In this document: positions 8,764 through 24,371 of the stretch, one piece after another
Layout of the letters: each line of letters starts with the position of its first letter
Position numbering within the stretch: the stretch's first letter is position 1
Assembly (NCBI GenBank): GCA_963832725.1
Contig: CAWHVG010000003.1
Coordinates: forward strand, 1,240,001-1,304,000
DNA from: JAEZBP01 sp963832725
Lineage (GTDB): Bacteria > Myxococcota_A > Polyangia > Polyangiales > Sandaracinaceae
Length of the DNA stretch: 64,000 nt
Direction of reading: 5' to 3'
The notes under the pieces: model-generated
What the model was told of the DNA's origin: nothing
Databases searched by the model: none
What the model saw: only the letters and a program-made list of their open reading frames with translations
Program-made: the position numbers and the translations under genes

Positions 8764-10314
8764 TGCGCAGGCTGAGGTTTCGCGGCGTCTACTTCATCTT
8801 GCTGCCGGCCATCGCCGTCGCCGCGTGCATCCTCGGCTACTACACCTGGCAGACCGCGTCCCAGTACGCGCGACTGGGCGAGCAGACCATCCTCGAGTCG
8901 ACGCTCCTGCTCGTGCGCGAGAAGGTGGACCTGGTCGAGCGCAAGATCATCGCCGCCGACAACGCCGTCTTCAACATGGTGGATCTGGACGACCCCACGT
9001 CCATCGAGGCGCACTGGCTGCCGGTCGCCCGTGACATCTCGCCGAGCGTACGCGCGGTGCTCGTCCTCGACGACAGCGGCAACACGTTGGCCTACGCGAT
9101 CCGTGGCACCGACACCGACCGCCACGAGTTCCTCAAGGTCTTCGTCGAGCGCATCCTCCCGGACCTGGAGCTCGAGCGTCTCCGGCCTGGGCACCTCAAG
9201 CACCTGCACCGGAGCTACGGCGACGCCAACTACCTGATCTCCTACGAGGCAATCACCCACCGCGGCCGGCGCTACTACGTCGATCGCGCAGCCACGACAC
9301 GGGCTACATCGTGCGCGAGGAGTTCCCCGAGCTGTTCGCCACCGAGGAGGGCAAGCGCCTGTACAACATGGTCGACGAGGACAACCACCGCGTCTTCGGG
9401 CCGAGCCTCGCCAACGCCGGCGACTACCTCGTCGGCCACCGCTTCCCGACGACGCTCTACGGCTGGCGCCTCCAGGTCGCCCCCAAGCAGGCCCCCCTGC
9501 TCGACGCCAAGGGGCGCGACCGGGCGCGTCAACGAGGTCAGCCTGATCGGGACCTCTCCTTCGCGATCATCCTGCTCGGGATCGTCTTCTTGCTGTACGC
9601 CGCCGACAAGGAGCGCCGGCTCAACGCGCTGCAAGAGCGAGTTCATCGCCAACGTCTCCCATGAGCTGAAGACGCCGCTCTCGGTGATCCGCATGTTCGG
9701 CGAGATGCTCCGACTCGAACCGCGTGCAGAGCGACGACAAGCGAGCGCGAGTACCTCGAGATCATCTGCCGCGAGTCGTGCGCCTGACCGCCTCATCGAG
9801 AACGTGCTCGACTTCTCCGCCCTCGAGCGCGGCAAGCAGCGCTACGAGATGCGCGAGGCGGATCTGGTCGAGCTGGTGCAGCGGGCCATCGAGACCTTCC
9901 GCTACCGCCTCGAGCAGCGAGGGCGCTGGAGGTGCACTTCGAGGTCGTGGGCGAGGTGCCGGAGGTCCGCGTGGACGAGCAGGCGATCCTCCTCGCCATC
10001 ATCAACCTGCTCGACAACGCCGTGAAGTACGGCGGCAACGACGGGCCGGTGGAGCTGTCGTCATCGTGGGCGACGGCCGCCACGTGGACGTGCGCGTACG
10101 GGACCGCGGGCCCGGGCATCCCGCAGCGAGGAGCAGCGCGGGTGTTCGAGCGCTTCTATCGCGTGCGCGAACATGCCCAGCGCCGCGAGGCTCGGGGATC
10201 GGGCTGTCGCTCGTGAAGCACATCGTCGAGGCCCACGGTGGCAGGGCCTGGGTCGAGGGCGCCGAGCGGGCGGAGGGGCGGTCGTGGCGTTCTCGATCCC
10301 GCTCCGCGGCGTGA
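8763..10314 (+). CDS. Two-component sensor histidine kinase, indel-broken
   Basis: The gene starts in the TGATG overlap with gpsA. Residues 8-28 form a first membrane segment, an extracytoplasmic sensor region of about 230 residues follows, and a second membrane segment (FAIILLGIVFLLYAAD, about 9560-9600) precedes the catalytic part. The H-box ANVSHELKTPLSVIRM lies at about 9649-9696, the N-box AIINLLDNAVKYGG near 10000, the G1 box DRGPGIP-like near 10105 and the G2 box GIGLSLVKHIVEAHGG near 10200-10240. These motifs lie in at least four frames, so indels interrupt the reading. It would phosphorylate the regulator encoded just downstream. The stop position is approximate. Confidence 0.75.
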
Positions 10315-10426
10315 GCTGGATCCCGCGGGCCGATGGATCCGACCCCGGCGGATCCGACGCCCGGCGACGACGGACCACTGCCCAGCCCGAAGCCGCGGAG
10401 TGAGGGCGCGCCCGCCGCGAACGCGT

Positions 10427-10454
10427 TTGACAGCGGGCCGGAGGTTGGTATCGT
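10427..10454 (+). promoter_or_regulatory. Sigma70-like promoter candidate before the response regulator
   Basis: TTGACA at 10427-10432 and TATCGT at 10449-10454 with a 16-base spacer, nine bases before the proposed ATG 10463. The closeness to the start would imply a very short leader, so it is only a candidate. Confidence 0.3.
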
Positions 10455-10462
10455 CGCGGCGG

Positions 10463-11170
<708 letters not shown>

Positions 11171-11194
11171 GGAGCGAGCTCCGTCGACGGACTG

Positions 11195-12424
11195 CTACGC
11201 GCCGGCCCGACGCGCGCCCGGCGCCGCCACCCAGAGCGCCACCGCCGCCACCAACGCCAGCGCGGCCGCGGTCAGGAACGCGACCGGCGCCCCGAAGAGC
11301 TCCCACAGCCCGCCGAAGAGCAGGCTCGCCGCCAGCGAGAGCACGCCGACGACCAGGTGATACGCGCCGAAGCCCGTCCCCCAGCTCGCCTTGGGCACCA
11401 GCTCGGAGACCAGCGCCTTCTCGGGCGCCTCGGTGAGGCCGTAGTAGGTGCCGTAGACGACGAAGAGGATCCACACGGCCAAGGTGCTCGTGGCGAACGC
11501 GAACGCGACGTACACCCCGGCGTAGAACACCCAGCCGAAGACAATCATCGACCGGCGGCCGATTCGGTCCGAGAGCCCGCCGCCGACCACGCTCGTGATC
11601 GACTTCACGATGTGGAAGGCCATCCACAAGAGCGGCAGCGTCTCCAGCGAGGCGCGCTCCTGGCCGGCCTTCAGCAGGAGGAAGGTGTCGCTCGCGTTGC
11701 CGAGCGTGAAGAGGCCGAGCGGCACCAGGAGCCGCACCATCTCCGTTCGGGAGCGGCCCGGGCTGGGCTCCTCCGCCGCGGCCAGCGCCGTCTCCTCCGG
11801 CGCCGTCTCCTCCGGCGTGGGTGGGGGCGGCGCAATCTCCCGCACACCCGCGAACGCGACCACGACCGCAAGCACACCGGGGATGGCCGCGAGCGCGAAG
11901 AGGATCCGCAGATCGTGCGTCCACAGCGCCAGCACCAACGTGGCCAGCACCGGGCCGACCACCGCGCCGGCGTGATCCATCGCCCGGTGGAGCCCGAAGG
12001 CCTTGCCGCGCTGCTCGCGAGGCACCGCGTTGGCGATCAGAGCGTCGCGCGGGCTGGTCCGCAGGCCCTTCCCGGTCCGGTCCAGCCCCCGGATGGCCAT
12101 CACCTGCCAGACGCTCTCTGCGAACGCGAGGAAGGGGCGCACCAGCGCCGCGAGCGCGTAGCCGACCAAGACGAAAGGACGATAGCGGCGGGTCCAATCC
12201 GACCAGCGCCCCGCGGCAAGCTTGAGCACGCTCGAGATGAACTCGGCGCTCCCCTCCACCGCGCCGAGCGCGAGCGCGCCCGCGCCGATGCTCGCCAGGA
12301 ACGCGGGCAGGAGCGGAATCACCATCTCGCTCGCGGAGTCGTTCAGGAGGCTCACGACCCCGAGCACGATCACGTTGCGGGTTCGCCAGACCGAGCGCGG
12401 CTTCGACTGCACGCGCACCACCAT
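11195..12424 (-). CDS. Major facilitator superfamily transporter
   Basis: A 409-residue polytopic inner-membrane protein. The N-terminus after M at 12424 is basic, then VIVLGVVSLLNDSASEMVIP begins helix 1; the loop 2-3 region reads GRWSDWTRRYRP and a second DRTGKGLRTSPRDALIA motif follows, as in the MFS subgroup with conserved LLND(A/S)S.(D/E)M. The two halves are separated by a Pro/Glu-rich cytoplasmic loop (about residues 205-235), and the second half contains GGLSDRIGRRSM. Substrate cannot be told from sequence. The longer frame to 12613 would overlap the divergent gene, so the internal ATG was preferred. Confidence 0.8.
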   Translation of the reverse strand: MVVRVQSKPRSVWRTRNVIVLGVVSLLNDSASEMVIPLLPAFLASIGAGALALGAVEGSAEFISSVLKLAAGRWSDWTRRYRPFVLVGYALAALVRPFLAFAESVWQVMAIRGLDRTGKGLRTSPRDALIANAVPREQRGKAFGLHRAMDHAGAVVGPVLATLVLALWTHDLRILFALAAIPGVLAVVVAFAGVREIAPPPPTPEETAPEETALAAAEEPSPGRSRTEMVRLLVPLGLFTLGNASDTFLLLKAGQERASLETLPLLWMAFHIVKSITSVVGGGLSDRIGRRSMIVFGWVFYAGVYVAFAFATSTLAVWILFVVYGTYYGLTEAPEKALVSELVPKASWGTGFGAYHLVVGVLSLAASLLFGGLWELFGAPVAFLTAAALALVAAVALWVAAPGARRAGA

Positions 12425-12491
12425 AGCCCTGGCCGCGGGCGTGCGCCGCGCCGCGCTGGAATTCCGCGCGCGGGTGCTCAGAGACGTTTGC

Positions 12492-13214
12492 GTGGAGCTC
12501 TCGTTCGAGCGAGACGTGGGCTCGGCGAAGTCGCGACCCCTCACGGAAGCGCTGGAGCGGGGCGCGTGGCACGGGGCCTGGACCATCACCGTCGGCAGCG
12601 TACCGGCCGGCATCGCCTACGCGCTGCGCTACGGCTGGATGGACCTTCCCTGGATGGCGCTGGCGGCGCAGCTCGGAAGCTTCGTGGCGGTGGCGGGCGC
12701 GTTCTACGGCGCGGGCATCGCGTTCGGCGAAGCGTTGGCGCCGCGCAGCCCCTTCCCGCGCCTCTCCGCCCTGACCTTGCCCGCCCTGTGCGGCGGGCTC
12801 ACCGGCTCGTTGCCGGGTGCGTTCGCCGCCGCCCGCTTCGGACGCCTCCCGGCGCCCTACTTCGGCACCATCGAGATCCTGATCATCGGCGTGCTCGCGT
12901 TCTTCCTGCTCGGCGCGACCTCGCTCCACGCGCGCGGTGTCCCCGCGCTGCGCGCGCTGGTGGCGCTCGGCGTCGCGCTGCTCTTGCCGCTCGGCGGCGG
13001 TCTCGCCTTCGCCGTGGTGGTCCCGAGCACCGGCTGGGCCGTGGACACGCTGGTGCTCGACGCCGCCGACCGCGCGCCCAGCCTCGCGCTCTTCGGCGCC
13101 GCCTTCGGTGCCGGCGTGGGCGTGCTCTTCGGCGGCCTACTCGGTCTCTCCGGCCTGCTGGCCCGAGGTGCGAGGCGTGGCACCTCGCGTGGCGCCGTCT
13201 CACGCGGTGCGTAG
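12492..13214 (+). CDS. Hypothetical multi-pass membrane protein
   Basis: About 240 residues from GTG 12492, chosen because an upstream extension would lie antisense to the MFS gene; the two starts are 67 bases apart and divergent. After a charged N-terminus there are about five or six hydrophobic segments (TVGSVPAGIAYALRYG, WMALAAQLGSFVAVAGAF, FGTIEILIIGVLAFFLLG, LRALVALGVALLLPLGGG, ALFGAAFGAGVGVLFGG), then a short basic tail. No family recognised. It is followed after nine bases by the hemerythrin gene, suggesting one transcript. Confidence 0.6.
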   Translation: MELSFERDVGSAKSRPLTEALERGAWHGAWTITVGSVPAGIAYALRYGWMDLPWMALAAQLGSFVAVAGAFYGAGIAFGEALAPRSPFPRLSALTLPALCGGLTGSLPGAFAAARFGRLPAPYFGTIEILIIGVLAFFLLGATSLHARGVPALRALVALGVALLLPLGGGLAFAVVVPSTGWAVDTLVLDAADRAPSLALFGAAFGAGVGVLFGGLLGLSGLLARGARRGTSRGAVSRGA

Positions 13215-13223
13215 CTCTCGGGC

Positions 13224-13745
13224 ATGACCGGACCGCTCGCGCGCTACCTGCTCGCCGACCACGAGCGGCTCGAGGCGCTGCTCGACCGAGCGGTCGCCGA
13301 TCCGGCGCGCTTCGATCACGACGCCTATCGCGCGTTCCGCGCCGGCTTGCTCCGCCACATCGGCATCGAAGAGAAGATCCTGTTGGCCGACGCGCGTCGG
13401 CGCCGAAACGGCGAGCCGCTTCCGGTCGCGCGCGCGCTGCGGGTCGAGCACGGCGCGCTGGTGTCTCTCCTGGTCCCGACCCCCGACGCCGCGCTGGTGA
13501 ACGAGGTCCGCTCAATCCTGGCCGTCCACAATCCGCGCGAGGAAGGTCCCGACGGGCTCTATGCCGTCTGCGAGCGACTCGCCGGCGAGGAGGTGGACGA
13601 CCTCCTCGAGCGCGCCCGCCGCGCCCCGGAGGTCCCGATGACCGCCTACTTCGACGGACCACGCGCCGTTCGAACGGCGCAGGCGGCGCTGGCTCGTTCG
13701 AGCGCTTCCGCCCCGCCGCGCGACCTCAGAAGCCGGCCGAGCTGA
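13224..13745 (+). CDS. Hemerythrin HHE domain protein
   Basis: A 173-residue soluble protein. Metal-ligand pattern of the hemerythrin/HHE family is visible: HERLEALLD near residue 13, H...E in LLRHIGIEEKILL, EHGALVSLL and HNPREEGPDG. These His and Glu residues would form a di-iron site used for oxygen binding, nitric-oxide or redox sensing. It is in a probable operon with the preceding membrane protein. The C-terminal 35 residues are low complexity. The stop codon lies inside the second copy of the CTGAAGGTCTGTCG repeat. Confidence 0.8.
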   Translation: MTGPLARYLLADHERLEALLDRAVADPARFDHDAYRAFRAGLLRHIGIEEKILLADARRRRNGEPLPVARALRVEHGALVSLLVPTPDAALVNEVRSILAVHNPREEGPDGLYAVCERLAGEEVDDLLERARRAPEVPMTAYFDGPRAVRTAQAALARSSASAPPRDLRSRPS

Positions 13746-13771
13746 AGGTCTGTCGACGACTCTCCCGTCGC
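13742..13771 (+). repeat. Copy 2 of the stop-codon-overlapping repeat
   Basis: CTGAAGGTCTGTCG followed by CTCTCCCGTCGC; see the copy at 7291-7320. Both copies cover the last codon and stop of an upstream gene on the same strand. Confidence 0.5.
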
Positions 13772-14078
13772 CCCGCGCCCGACCTGCCGGAATGGCGCTG
13801 ATCGGCCCCCTTTCCGAACGCACCAGGGTTCGGTCCCACGAGACCCGAGCCGCTCACGACGATGCCGACCGTGTGTGGGCAGCTGGCGAGCACGGGGAGT
13901 CGCACCGCGTCTCGCCGAGCGAGCCTTTCGTCCGAGCGCGCGCTCGACCATCCGCGCTTCAGCCCCTCTCGAGGCCATCTCGTCCCCCTTCGTTCAGCCC
14001 CGAACGGGGGCGCTCCGCGACGCCCCCCAAACCACGTAACCCATTGATTTCATTGAACATGGCGTTCTCCGGAAGAAA

Positions 14079-14407
14079 TCTGGCCGACACGGAGATCGTT
14101 CTGACCGACAGGCAGGTCTCTCCGGCCGACACGGAGATCGTTCTGACCGACAGGCGGGTCTCTCCGGCCGACACGCAGACCGTTCCGGCCGACACGCAGA
14201 CCTCTCCGGCCGACACGCAGACCTCTCCGGCCGACACGCAGACCTCTCCGGCCGACACGCAGACCGTTCCGGCCGACCCGCAGACCGTTCCGGCCGACAC
14301 GCAGACCTCTCCGGCCGACACGCAGACCTTTCCGGCCGACACGCAGACCTCTCCGGCCGACACGCAGACCTCTCCGGCCGACACGCAGACCTCTCCGGCC
14401 GACACGC
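14079..14407. repeat. 21-bp tandem array, about 15.7 units
   Basis: Core TCCGGCCGACACGCAGAC plus three variable bases, repeated head to tail with no spacers. The first four units alternate between a GACACGGAGATCG form and a GACCGACAGGC form, giving a 42-bp higher-order unit; the later eleven are near identical apart from the last two bases (TC, GT or TT). The array fills the convergent gap between the hemerythrin gene and the TetR gene and stays open in all three minus frames, so long apparent ORFs across it are artefacts. Confidence 0.9.
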
Positions 14408-14458
14408 GCCGCAGAGAGGGGGCAACCTCGCCGCCCGCGTTCGCGGGGGAACGCGCGC

Positions 14459-15053
14459 TCAGCGCAAGAGGCCGCTGCCGAGGAAGCGCATGATCTCCTC
14501 GGTGATGGCGTCGACGTCCGGCTCGACGTCGCCCCGCACTGCATCGACGAGCACCTCCTTGAGGCCGCCGAGGCCGATGGCGACCATCGCCCGCCGATCT
14601 CCGTCGCGCACCATCCCGAGCTGCTGGCCCATCTCGAGGCTCTCGGCGATCAGCGTGCGCAGCGCCTCGTAGTAGCCGTGCAGCTTCTCGTCGAGCTCGG
14701 GATCGACGCCGGTCGCGTCGAAGAGCGCGAGCTTCACGATGGTCGGCTCCGAGAGCGAGAGCGCCACCACCCGATGGATGTTCGCGTTCAGCTGCTCGAT
14801 CGGCGGCGGCGTGCCGGGGCCGAGCTGGATGCTCTTCACGCACGCGCTGATGCGCGAGAGGAACTCGTCGACCAGCGCCTCGAAGACGGTGCGCTTGTCC
14901 TGGAAGTAGAGGTAGAAGGTCCCGCGGGCCACGCCGGCGCGCGCGACGATGTCGTCGACGGAACGCGGCCGCGAAGCCCTTCTCGACGAAGACGTCGCGG
15001 GCCGCGGCCAAGAGCTCGACCCGACGCTCGGCCTTCGTTTTTCGAGGCGACAC
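14459..15053 (-). CDS. TetR-family transcriptional regulator, one indel
   Basis: From GTG 15053 the protein begins SPRKTKAERRVELLAAAR and DVFVEKGFAAA, then after a one-base shift near 14965 continues SVDDIVARAGVARGTFYLYF, the typical TetR helix-turn-helix with the GTFYLYF recognition helix. The remaining 140 residues form the ligand-binding domain (FEALVDEFLSRI, LFDATGVDPELDEKL, MVAIGLGGLKEVL). About 197 residues in total, normal for the family. The repressor gene is convergent with the hemerythrin gene and divergent from the lipoprotein gene; a palindrome at 16297-16310 before the dehydratase-activase operon is a plausible target. Confidence 0.8.
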
Positions 15054-15169
15054 GAGGCGGATGCTACCAGCCGCGCGGGCCGCGTCGAAGCCTCTCGCTC
15101 GCGCAGCCAGGCCCATGTTGATGTGCCGCAACCTTTGCAGGCGCTGGACATCGCGTGAACAATGGTCCC

Positions 15170-16186
15170 ATGCGCCGAATCGACAGCCTCGCCTTCCTCG
15201 CAATCGTCAGCTCGCTCGCCACGGGCTGCGCTCTGTCGCACCAAGTCGGCGGCGGTGGAACGGGAACGGGCGGAGGCGGAACCGGTGGCTTCCTCGACGC
15301 AGGCCCCGGTGGCGGCGGGACCGGCGGCGGCGGCGGAACCGGCGGCGGCGGCGGGACAGGCGGCGGTGGCGGACCCGGTGGCGGCGGCGGGACAGGCGGC
15401 GGCGGCGGGACAGGCGGCGGCGGCGGGACAGGCGGCGGCATCGACGCCGGGCCGGGCAACGGTGGCTTCGTCGACGCCGGGCCGGGCAGCGGCGGGTTCG
15501 TCGACGCCGGACCGCGCGTCGACTCGGGCTGGCACCCGCCGACCCTCGACGCCGGTCCGCCCGGCGACCGGGCCGGCGACGTCTGGGACGGCTACGTCGA
15601 GTCGTACATGTTCCCCTCCGGCTCGGACCACGTGCACATCGTCTTCGACTCGGCGAGCGGCGACGGTCCGAGGACCGGCATCGTGGTCTTCGGCATGGGC
15701 ACGCCGCCGCCTCCGCCGACGGATCCCAACGTCGGGTATCCGCCGGGCGCACGGAGCGATCCTTTCGGCGGCGAGCTCGTCGACATCGCGGAGGGCTTCG
15801 AATATCCGATCACCTCGGCGAGCGTGAGCGGTCCCCGCGTTCGGGTGACGGTGGATCTCAGCGCACTCTACGAGCGGTGGTGCGAGCTCCAGATGCCCGT
15901 CCCGTGGGGCGGCGGCACGTACGGCTGCCTCCCCAACACCGGCGGCGGCGGCGGGCCCGGCGGCTGCTTCTACAACGACCCGAGCAGCGGCGCTCCGGTC
16001 CCGGTCGACTGCGGCAAGGTCATGCTCTGCCAGATGGCCATGGCGTGCACCTGCACCGCGGCCTACTGCACGGCCAACCCGAGCGCCTTCGGCCAGGTCG
16101 ATTTCGACTTCCACGTCACCGGCAACGACGGCACCGGCAGCGTCAATCTGCGCGGCCTCCACAACGTCTACCTCACCCGCATGTGA
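15170..16186 (+). CDS. Gly/Thr-rich lipoprotein
   Basis: From ATG 15170 a lipoprotein signal peptide is seen (MRRIDSLAFLAIVSSLATGC) with a LATGC lipobox. A long low-complexity linker of GGGGTGG repeats follows, then DAGPG.GGFVDAGP repeats, then a globular C-terminal domain of about 220 residues with several Cys (CELQMP, YGCLPN, GGCFY, DCGKVMLCQ, CTCTAAYC). This architecture is common in myxobacterial surface lipoproteins of unknown function. The linker probably spans periplasm or cell-surface matrix. No enzymatic motif was recognised. Confidence 0.75.
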   Translation: MRRIDSLAFLAIVSSLATGCALSHQVGGGGTGTGGGGTGGFLDAGPGGGGTGGGGGTGGGGGTGGGGGPGGGGGTGGGGGTGGGGGTGGGIDAGPGNGGFVDAGPGSGGFVDAGPRVDSGWHPPTLDAGPPGDRAGDVWDGYVESYMFPSGSDHVHIVFDSASGDGPRTGIVVFGMGTPPPPPTDPNVGYPPGARSDPFGGELVDIAEGFEYPITSASVSGPRVRVTVDLSALYERWCELQMPVPWGGGTYGCLPNTGGGGGPGGCFYNDPSSGAPVPVDCGKVMLCQMAMACTCTAAYCTANPSAFGQVDFDFHVTGNDGTGSVNLRGLHNVYLTRM

Positions 16187-16296
16187 GTGGAGCGCGGGCC
16201 GAATCAAGTCTGAGCCTCCCACAGGCGCGCACCTGATTTGGCCCGCGAACGCGTTCGGCGTTGACGGCTCCGGCACCTCGAACTAGACGGAACTGA

Positions 16297-16310
16297 CACT
16301 GACGTCAGTG
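16297..16310. promoter_or_regulatory. Perfect 14-bp palindrome CACTGACGTCAGTG
   Basis: A perfect dyad 40 bases upstream of the activase start, flanked by TGA and ACA. Similar CACTGACGTCAGTG cores are used by many TetR-type regulators of fatty-acid or acyl-CoA genes. The TetR gene at 14459-15053 is the nearest candidate binder; that link is inference. Confidence 0.5.
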
Positions 16311-16350
16311 ACAGGCGCCGAGCTGAGCGCCGGGGAGCGAGGGGGACCGC

Positions 16351-19959
<3,609 letters not shown>

Positions 19960-20002
19960 GCCGTTCGACGACAACGAGAACCTTTCACGGGGGAATCATC
20001 CG

Positions 20003-21916
<1,914 letters not shown>

Positions 21917-22041
21917 TAGGCCCCGTCCCATCGCGGCCAATCCGGCACCGCCACGCCGCGGTGTGGATCGGCCGCGTCGCGTCCGTCGGTAGGCGAGAGG
22001 CATGCCGGCGATGGCCCCTGCGTGTCGCTGCGGGAGCGCTC
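21917..22041. other. Short convergent intergenic spacer
   Basis: Lies between the plus-strand COG3581-like gene and the minus-strand gene ending at 22042. No clear terminator hairpin with a T-run was seen. Confidence 0.3.
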
Positions 22042-22887
22042 TCAGGGGCGACGACGCGCGATGGCACGGGCCAGTGCGAGCTGCCGCCGCAGCACGGCCA
22101 CGATCGCGATCTGCTCCGGCTCTTCGAGCACCAAGCGGGCGCGGCGACCGAAGACCGCGACCCGGCAGCTCGCGTCGTCGCGTCGCGCCCACACCTCGAC
22201 GTCGCGCAGCGCGCTCAGCGGCAGGCGCGCCCGCGCCATCCGGCGGCGCACGTAGACGTGCTCGTCGGTGATGAGGATCGCATCCGGCGGGCCCGGATAA
22301 TGCTCGCTCACCCGCTGACCGAACCCGTCGAGGAGACGCCCTACCGCCCTGCCGAAGTCGAGGGAGCGCCGCTCCCAACGCGCGTGGATTCGCGCCCGCT
22401 GCGCCGCCGGACCCCGAAAGGGCCCCGCGGACAAGAGGCGCGAGACCTCGCCCGGCATCCCGAGCACCGGCTCCCAGCCCAGATCCGGATGCGTGGCCCA
22501 GCCGCCGATGTGGGCGCGGCGCGGGTGGCGGAGGCGAACGAACTCCAGGAGCGCATGAGCGTGCGTGCCCGCCTGCTCGGCCGCATGCGTCGGCGCCGCA
22601 TCTTCGTCCAGGGCGAGGGCCGCCAGATCGACGCGATAGCGGGTGCGCCCCGACGCGCGCTCGTCCCCCTCGATGACCAGGTTCGGCCAGCGCGGCGCAT
22701 CCTCCACCCGCGCCACGTGCGCCCACGGCAACGCGATCGTACGCAGCCCCTGCATCGACCAGGGGCGGGCCGAGGCCACGGCCCGCCGCGGCGCTTCGAG
22801 GAGGATGCCGCGCTCGTCCCAGCAGACCGTCGAGCGGAGCTGGAGCTCGATGCGTCGGGCTGCGGTCGTGAACGGCTCCGCGCTCAT
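22042..22887 (-). CDS. Hypothetical protein
   Basis: A 281-residue soluble protein from ATG 22887. Readable segments include RRIELQLRSTVCWDERGILL, LRTIALPWAHVARVED, ILITDEHVYVRRRMAR and LPLSALRDVEVWARRDD. The pattern 'value computed then mapped by beta strands' with repeated short beta segments suggests PH-like domains (a ITDEHVYVRRR strand followed by PLSALRDVEV is typical of bacterial PH-like folds). That fold is inference. The upstream gene on the plus strand begins 73 bases away, so the two are divergent. Confidence 0.6.
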   Translation of the reverse strand: MSAEPFTTAARRIELQLRSTVCWDERGILLEAPRRAVASARPWSMQGLRTIALPWAHVARVEDAPRWPNLVIEGDERASGRTRYRVDLAALALDEDAAPTHAAEQAGTHAHALLEFVRLRHPRRAHIGGWATHPDLGWEPVLGMPGEVSRLLSAGPFRGPAAQRARIHARWERRSLDFGRAVGRLLDGFGQRVSEHYPGPPDAILITDEHVYVRRRMARARLPLSALRDVEVWARRDDASCRVAVFGRRARLVLEEPEQIAIVAVLRRQLALARAIARRRP

Positions 22888-22959
22888 CGACGTGTCGGCT
22901 CCACCATCCCAGGGTATCGCCGCGAGCGGCGTCTGCACGGTCGCCCCATACTGCGGGCC

Positions 22960-23696
22960 ATGACCCACTTCGAGCTGCGAGCGCGGATCCTCTTCCCCGG
23001 TGCCTCGCGCGATTCCTCGACGGCACCTTCGAGGCCATGCGCGCATGGACCGATGCGGCGGCCCGCATCCTCGCCCCCGAGCTGGACTGGCGCGCGGATC
23101 CCGGGCGGCACGAGGACCTCGGTCGGGGCGATTGCTTCGGGGAGCGACACGTCGCCGCGCTGCACGGCGCGGCCGAGGGCGCGGTGCGCGGAGGCGCCGA
23201 AGCGCGGCTGGTGGCGGGCGGCGGCGCCAAGAAAATCGGAGGAAACGGCTTGGTGGAGATCGAGGCCGTCGCGCCGCTGCGCTACCTGACGGCCGACAAC
23301 CACTGCAACGTCGAGCAGTGGGACCTGGTGGCGGCGCCCATCGACGAGAGGCAGCGCGACGCGCTCGTCCGCGCGCTCGAGGACGCGGTCGGTGCCGAAG
23401 CCACGCTGACCGAGCTCGGGCGCGAGACGATTGAGGCCGGCGCCCGGCCGCTCGTCGCCGCCGCAAGGGCCGACGACGCCGCGCTGTGGATGGAGGACCT
23501 CGCCTCCGTCGGCGTGACGTGCCGCGGGCACGCCACCGACGAGGGCCTCTCCGTCTTCGCCGAGCGGGCGACGATCGACGATCTCGACGCGCTCGAGGAG
23601 GCGCGCATCACCCTGGGCGAGGTCCTCGGCGAAGCCGGTCACGACGACTGGCACGAGCGGTGGCGCGAGCTCTTGGTCCGGCTCCCCGGCGGCTGA
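22960..23696 (+). CDS. Hypothetical protein, one indel near the N-terminus
   Basis: ATG 22960 starts MTHFELRARILFPG; after a one-base shift near 23010 the reading becomes LARFLDGTFEAMRAWTDAAA and continues to TGA 23694-23696, about 245 residues. Without joining frames the gene would have to start at ATG 23037 (219 residues). The protein is acidic with two apparent repeats (DAVGAEATLTELGRE and ATDEGLSVFAERATIDDLDAL). No family recognised. Confidence 0.55.
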
Positions 23697-23847
23697 CGTC
23701 TGCCGAATGGAGCGCCGCCGCGCGCAGTCGTTCCGGCGCCGTCTAGATGACCGCGCTCTCGGCGAGGCCGCTCGTCGGTCGGAAGCGACCTTCCGCGTCC
23801 CGTCGCTCAACCCGAGCGAGCGCCGGGCGGAGGGCCGGCGTCTCGCG

Positions 23848-24270
23848 TCAGCCCCCGCCGTACACCAGGACCGGCTCGCCCTGGTCCGGCGACACGAAGA
23901 CGTGCTCGAGGACCTCGCCGGTCCGGGCGTCCACGAAGCGCCAGCAGTGGCCCACGTAGGTCTGGACCCGCATGCGACCGCCCGGGACCAGCGTCCCCGC
24001 GCTCCGCGGCTGCCCTTCGTAGCCAAGCCAGAACACGGCCAGCTTGCGGCCACTCTCGTTGATCACCGTCGCGGCCGTGGGCTCACCACCCCGGATGGAG
24101 CGCTCGCGCCGGCTCGCGACGAGCTCCGGCGTGGGCGCGTGCTGGGTCGCCGATCGACCGGCGACGAGAGCCCGCTCCAGCCGCTCGGCCTCTTCGCGCG
24201 CCGCGTCACGCTCGGCCTCCGCGGCGTGCAGGCGGGCTCGCAGCGCCTCCAGCTCGTCGCGATAACCCAC
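23848..24270 (-). CDS. VHL beta-domain-like protein with N-terminal coiled coil
   Basis: A 140-residue protein. Residues 5-40 are a heptad-rich coiled coil (ELEALRARLHAAEAERDAAR). Residues about 68-137 match the beta-sandwich of the von Hippel-Lindau protein in order: VINESGRKLAVFWLGYEG, QPRSAGTLVPGGRMRVQTY, GHCWRFVDARTGEVL, HVFVSPDQGEP. In animals this domain recognises hydroxyproline in HIF; in bacteria its role is unknown and it may simply be a binding module. No Elongin-binding alpha domain is present. The gene stands alone, divergent from the following lipoprotein by about 100 bases. Confidence 0.65.
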   Translation of the reverse strand: MGYRDELEALRARLHAAEAERDAAREEAERLERALVAGRSATQHAPTPELVASRRERSIRGGEPTAATVINESGRKLAVFWLGYEGQPRSAGTLVPGGRMRVQTYVGHCWRFVDARTGEVLEHVFVSPDQGEPVLVYGGG

Positions 24271-24371
24271 GGCAGCTGACTATGTGGCTCCGGGCGCCGT
24301 CCCGACAAGGCAGCGGCGCCCTGCGTCGAGAGCGTGGCCGGCGCGCCCCCAGGTCGGGTAGGATGTGCGGC

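Noticed and set aside
14079..14407. Possible CRISPR array
   Set aside because: Units are contiguous with no unique spacers, and no cas genes are nearby; the same applies to 56053-56425.
13792..14493. Plus-strand 233-residue frame rich in PADTQTS repeats
   Set aside because: It is only the translation of the 21-bp tandem array; other frames across it are equally open.
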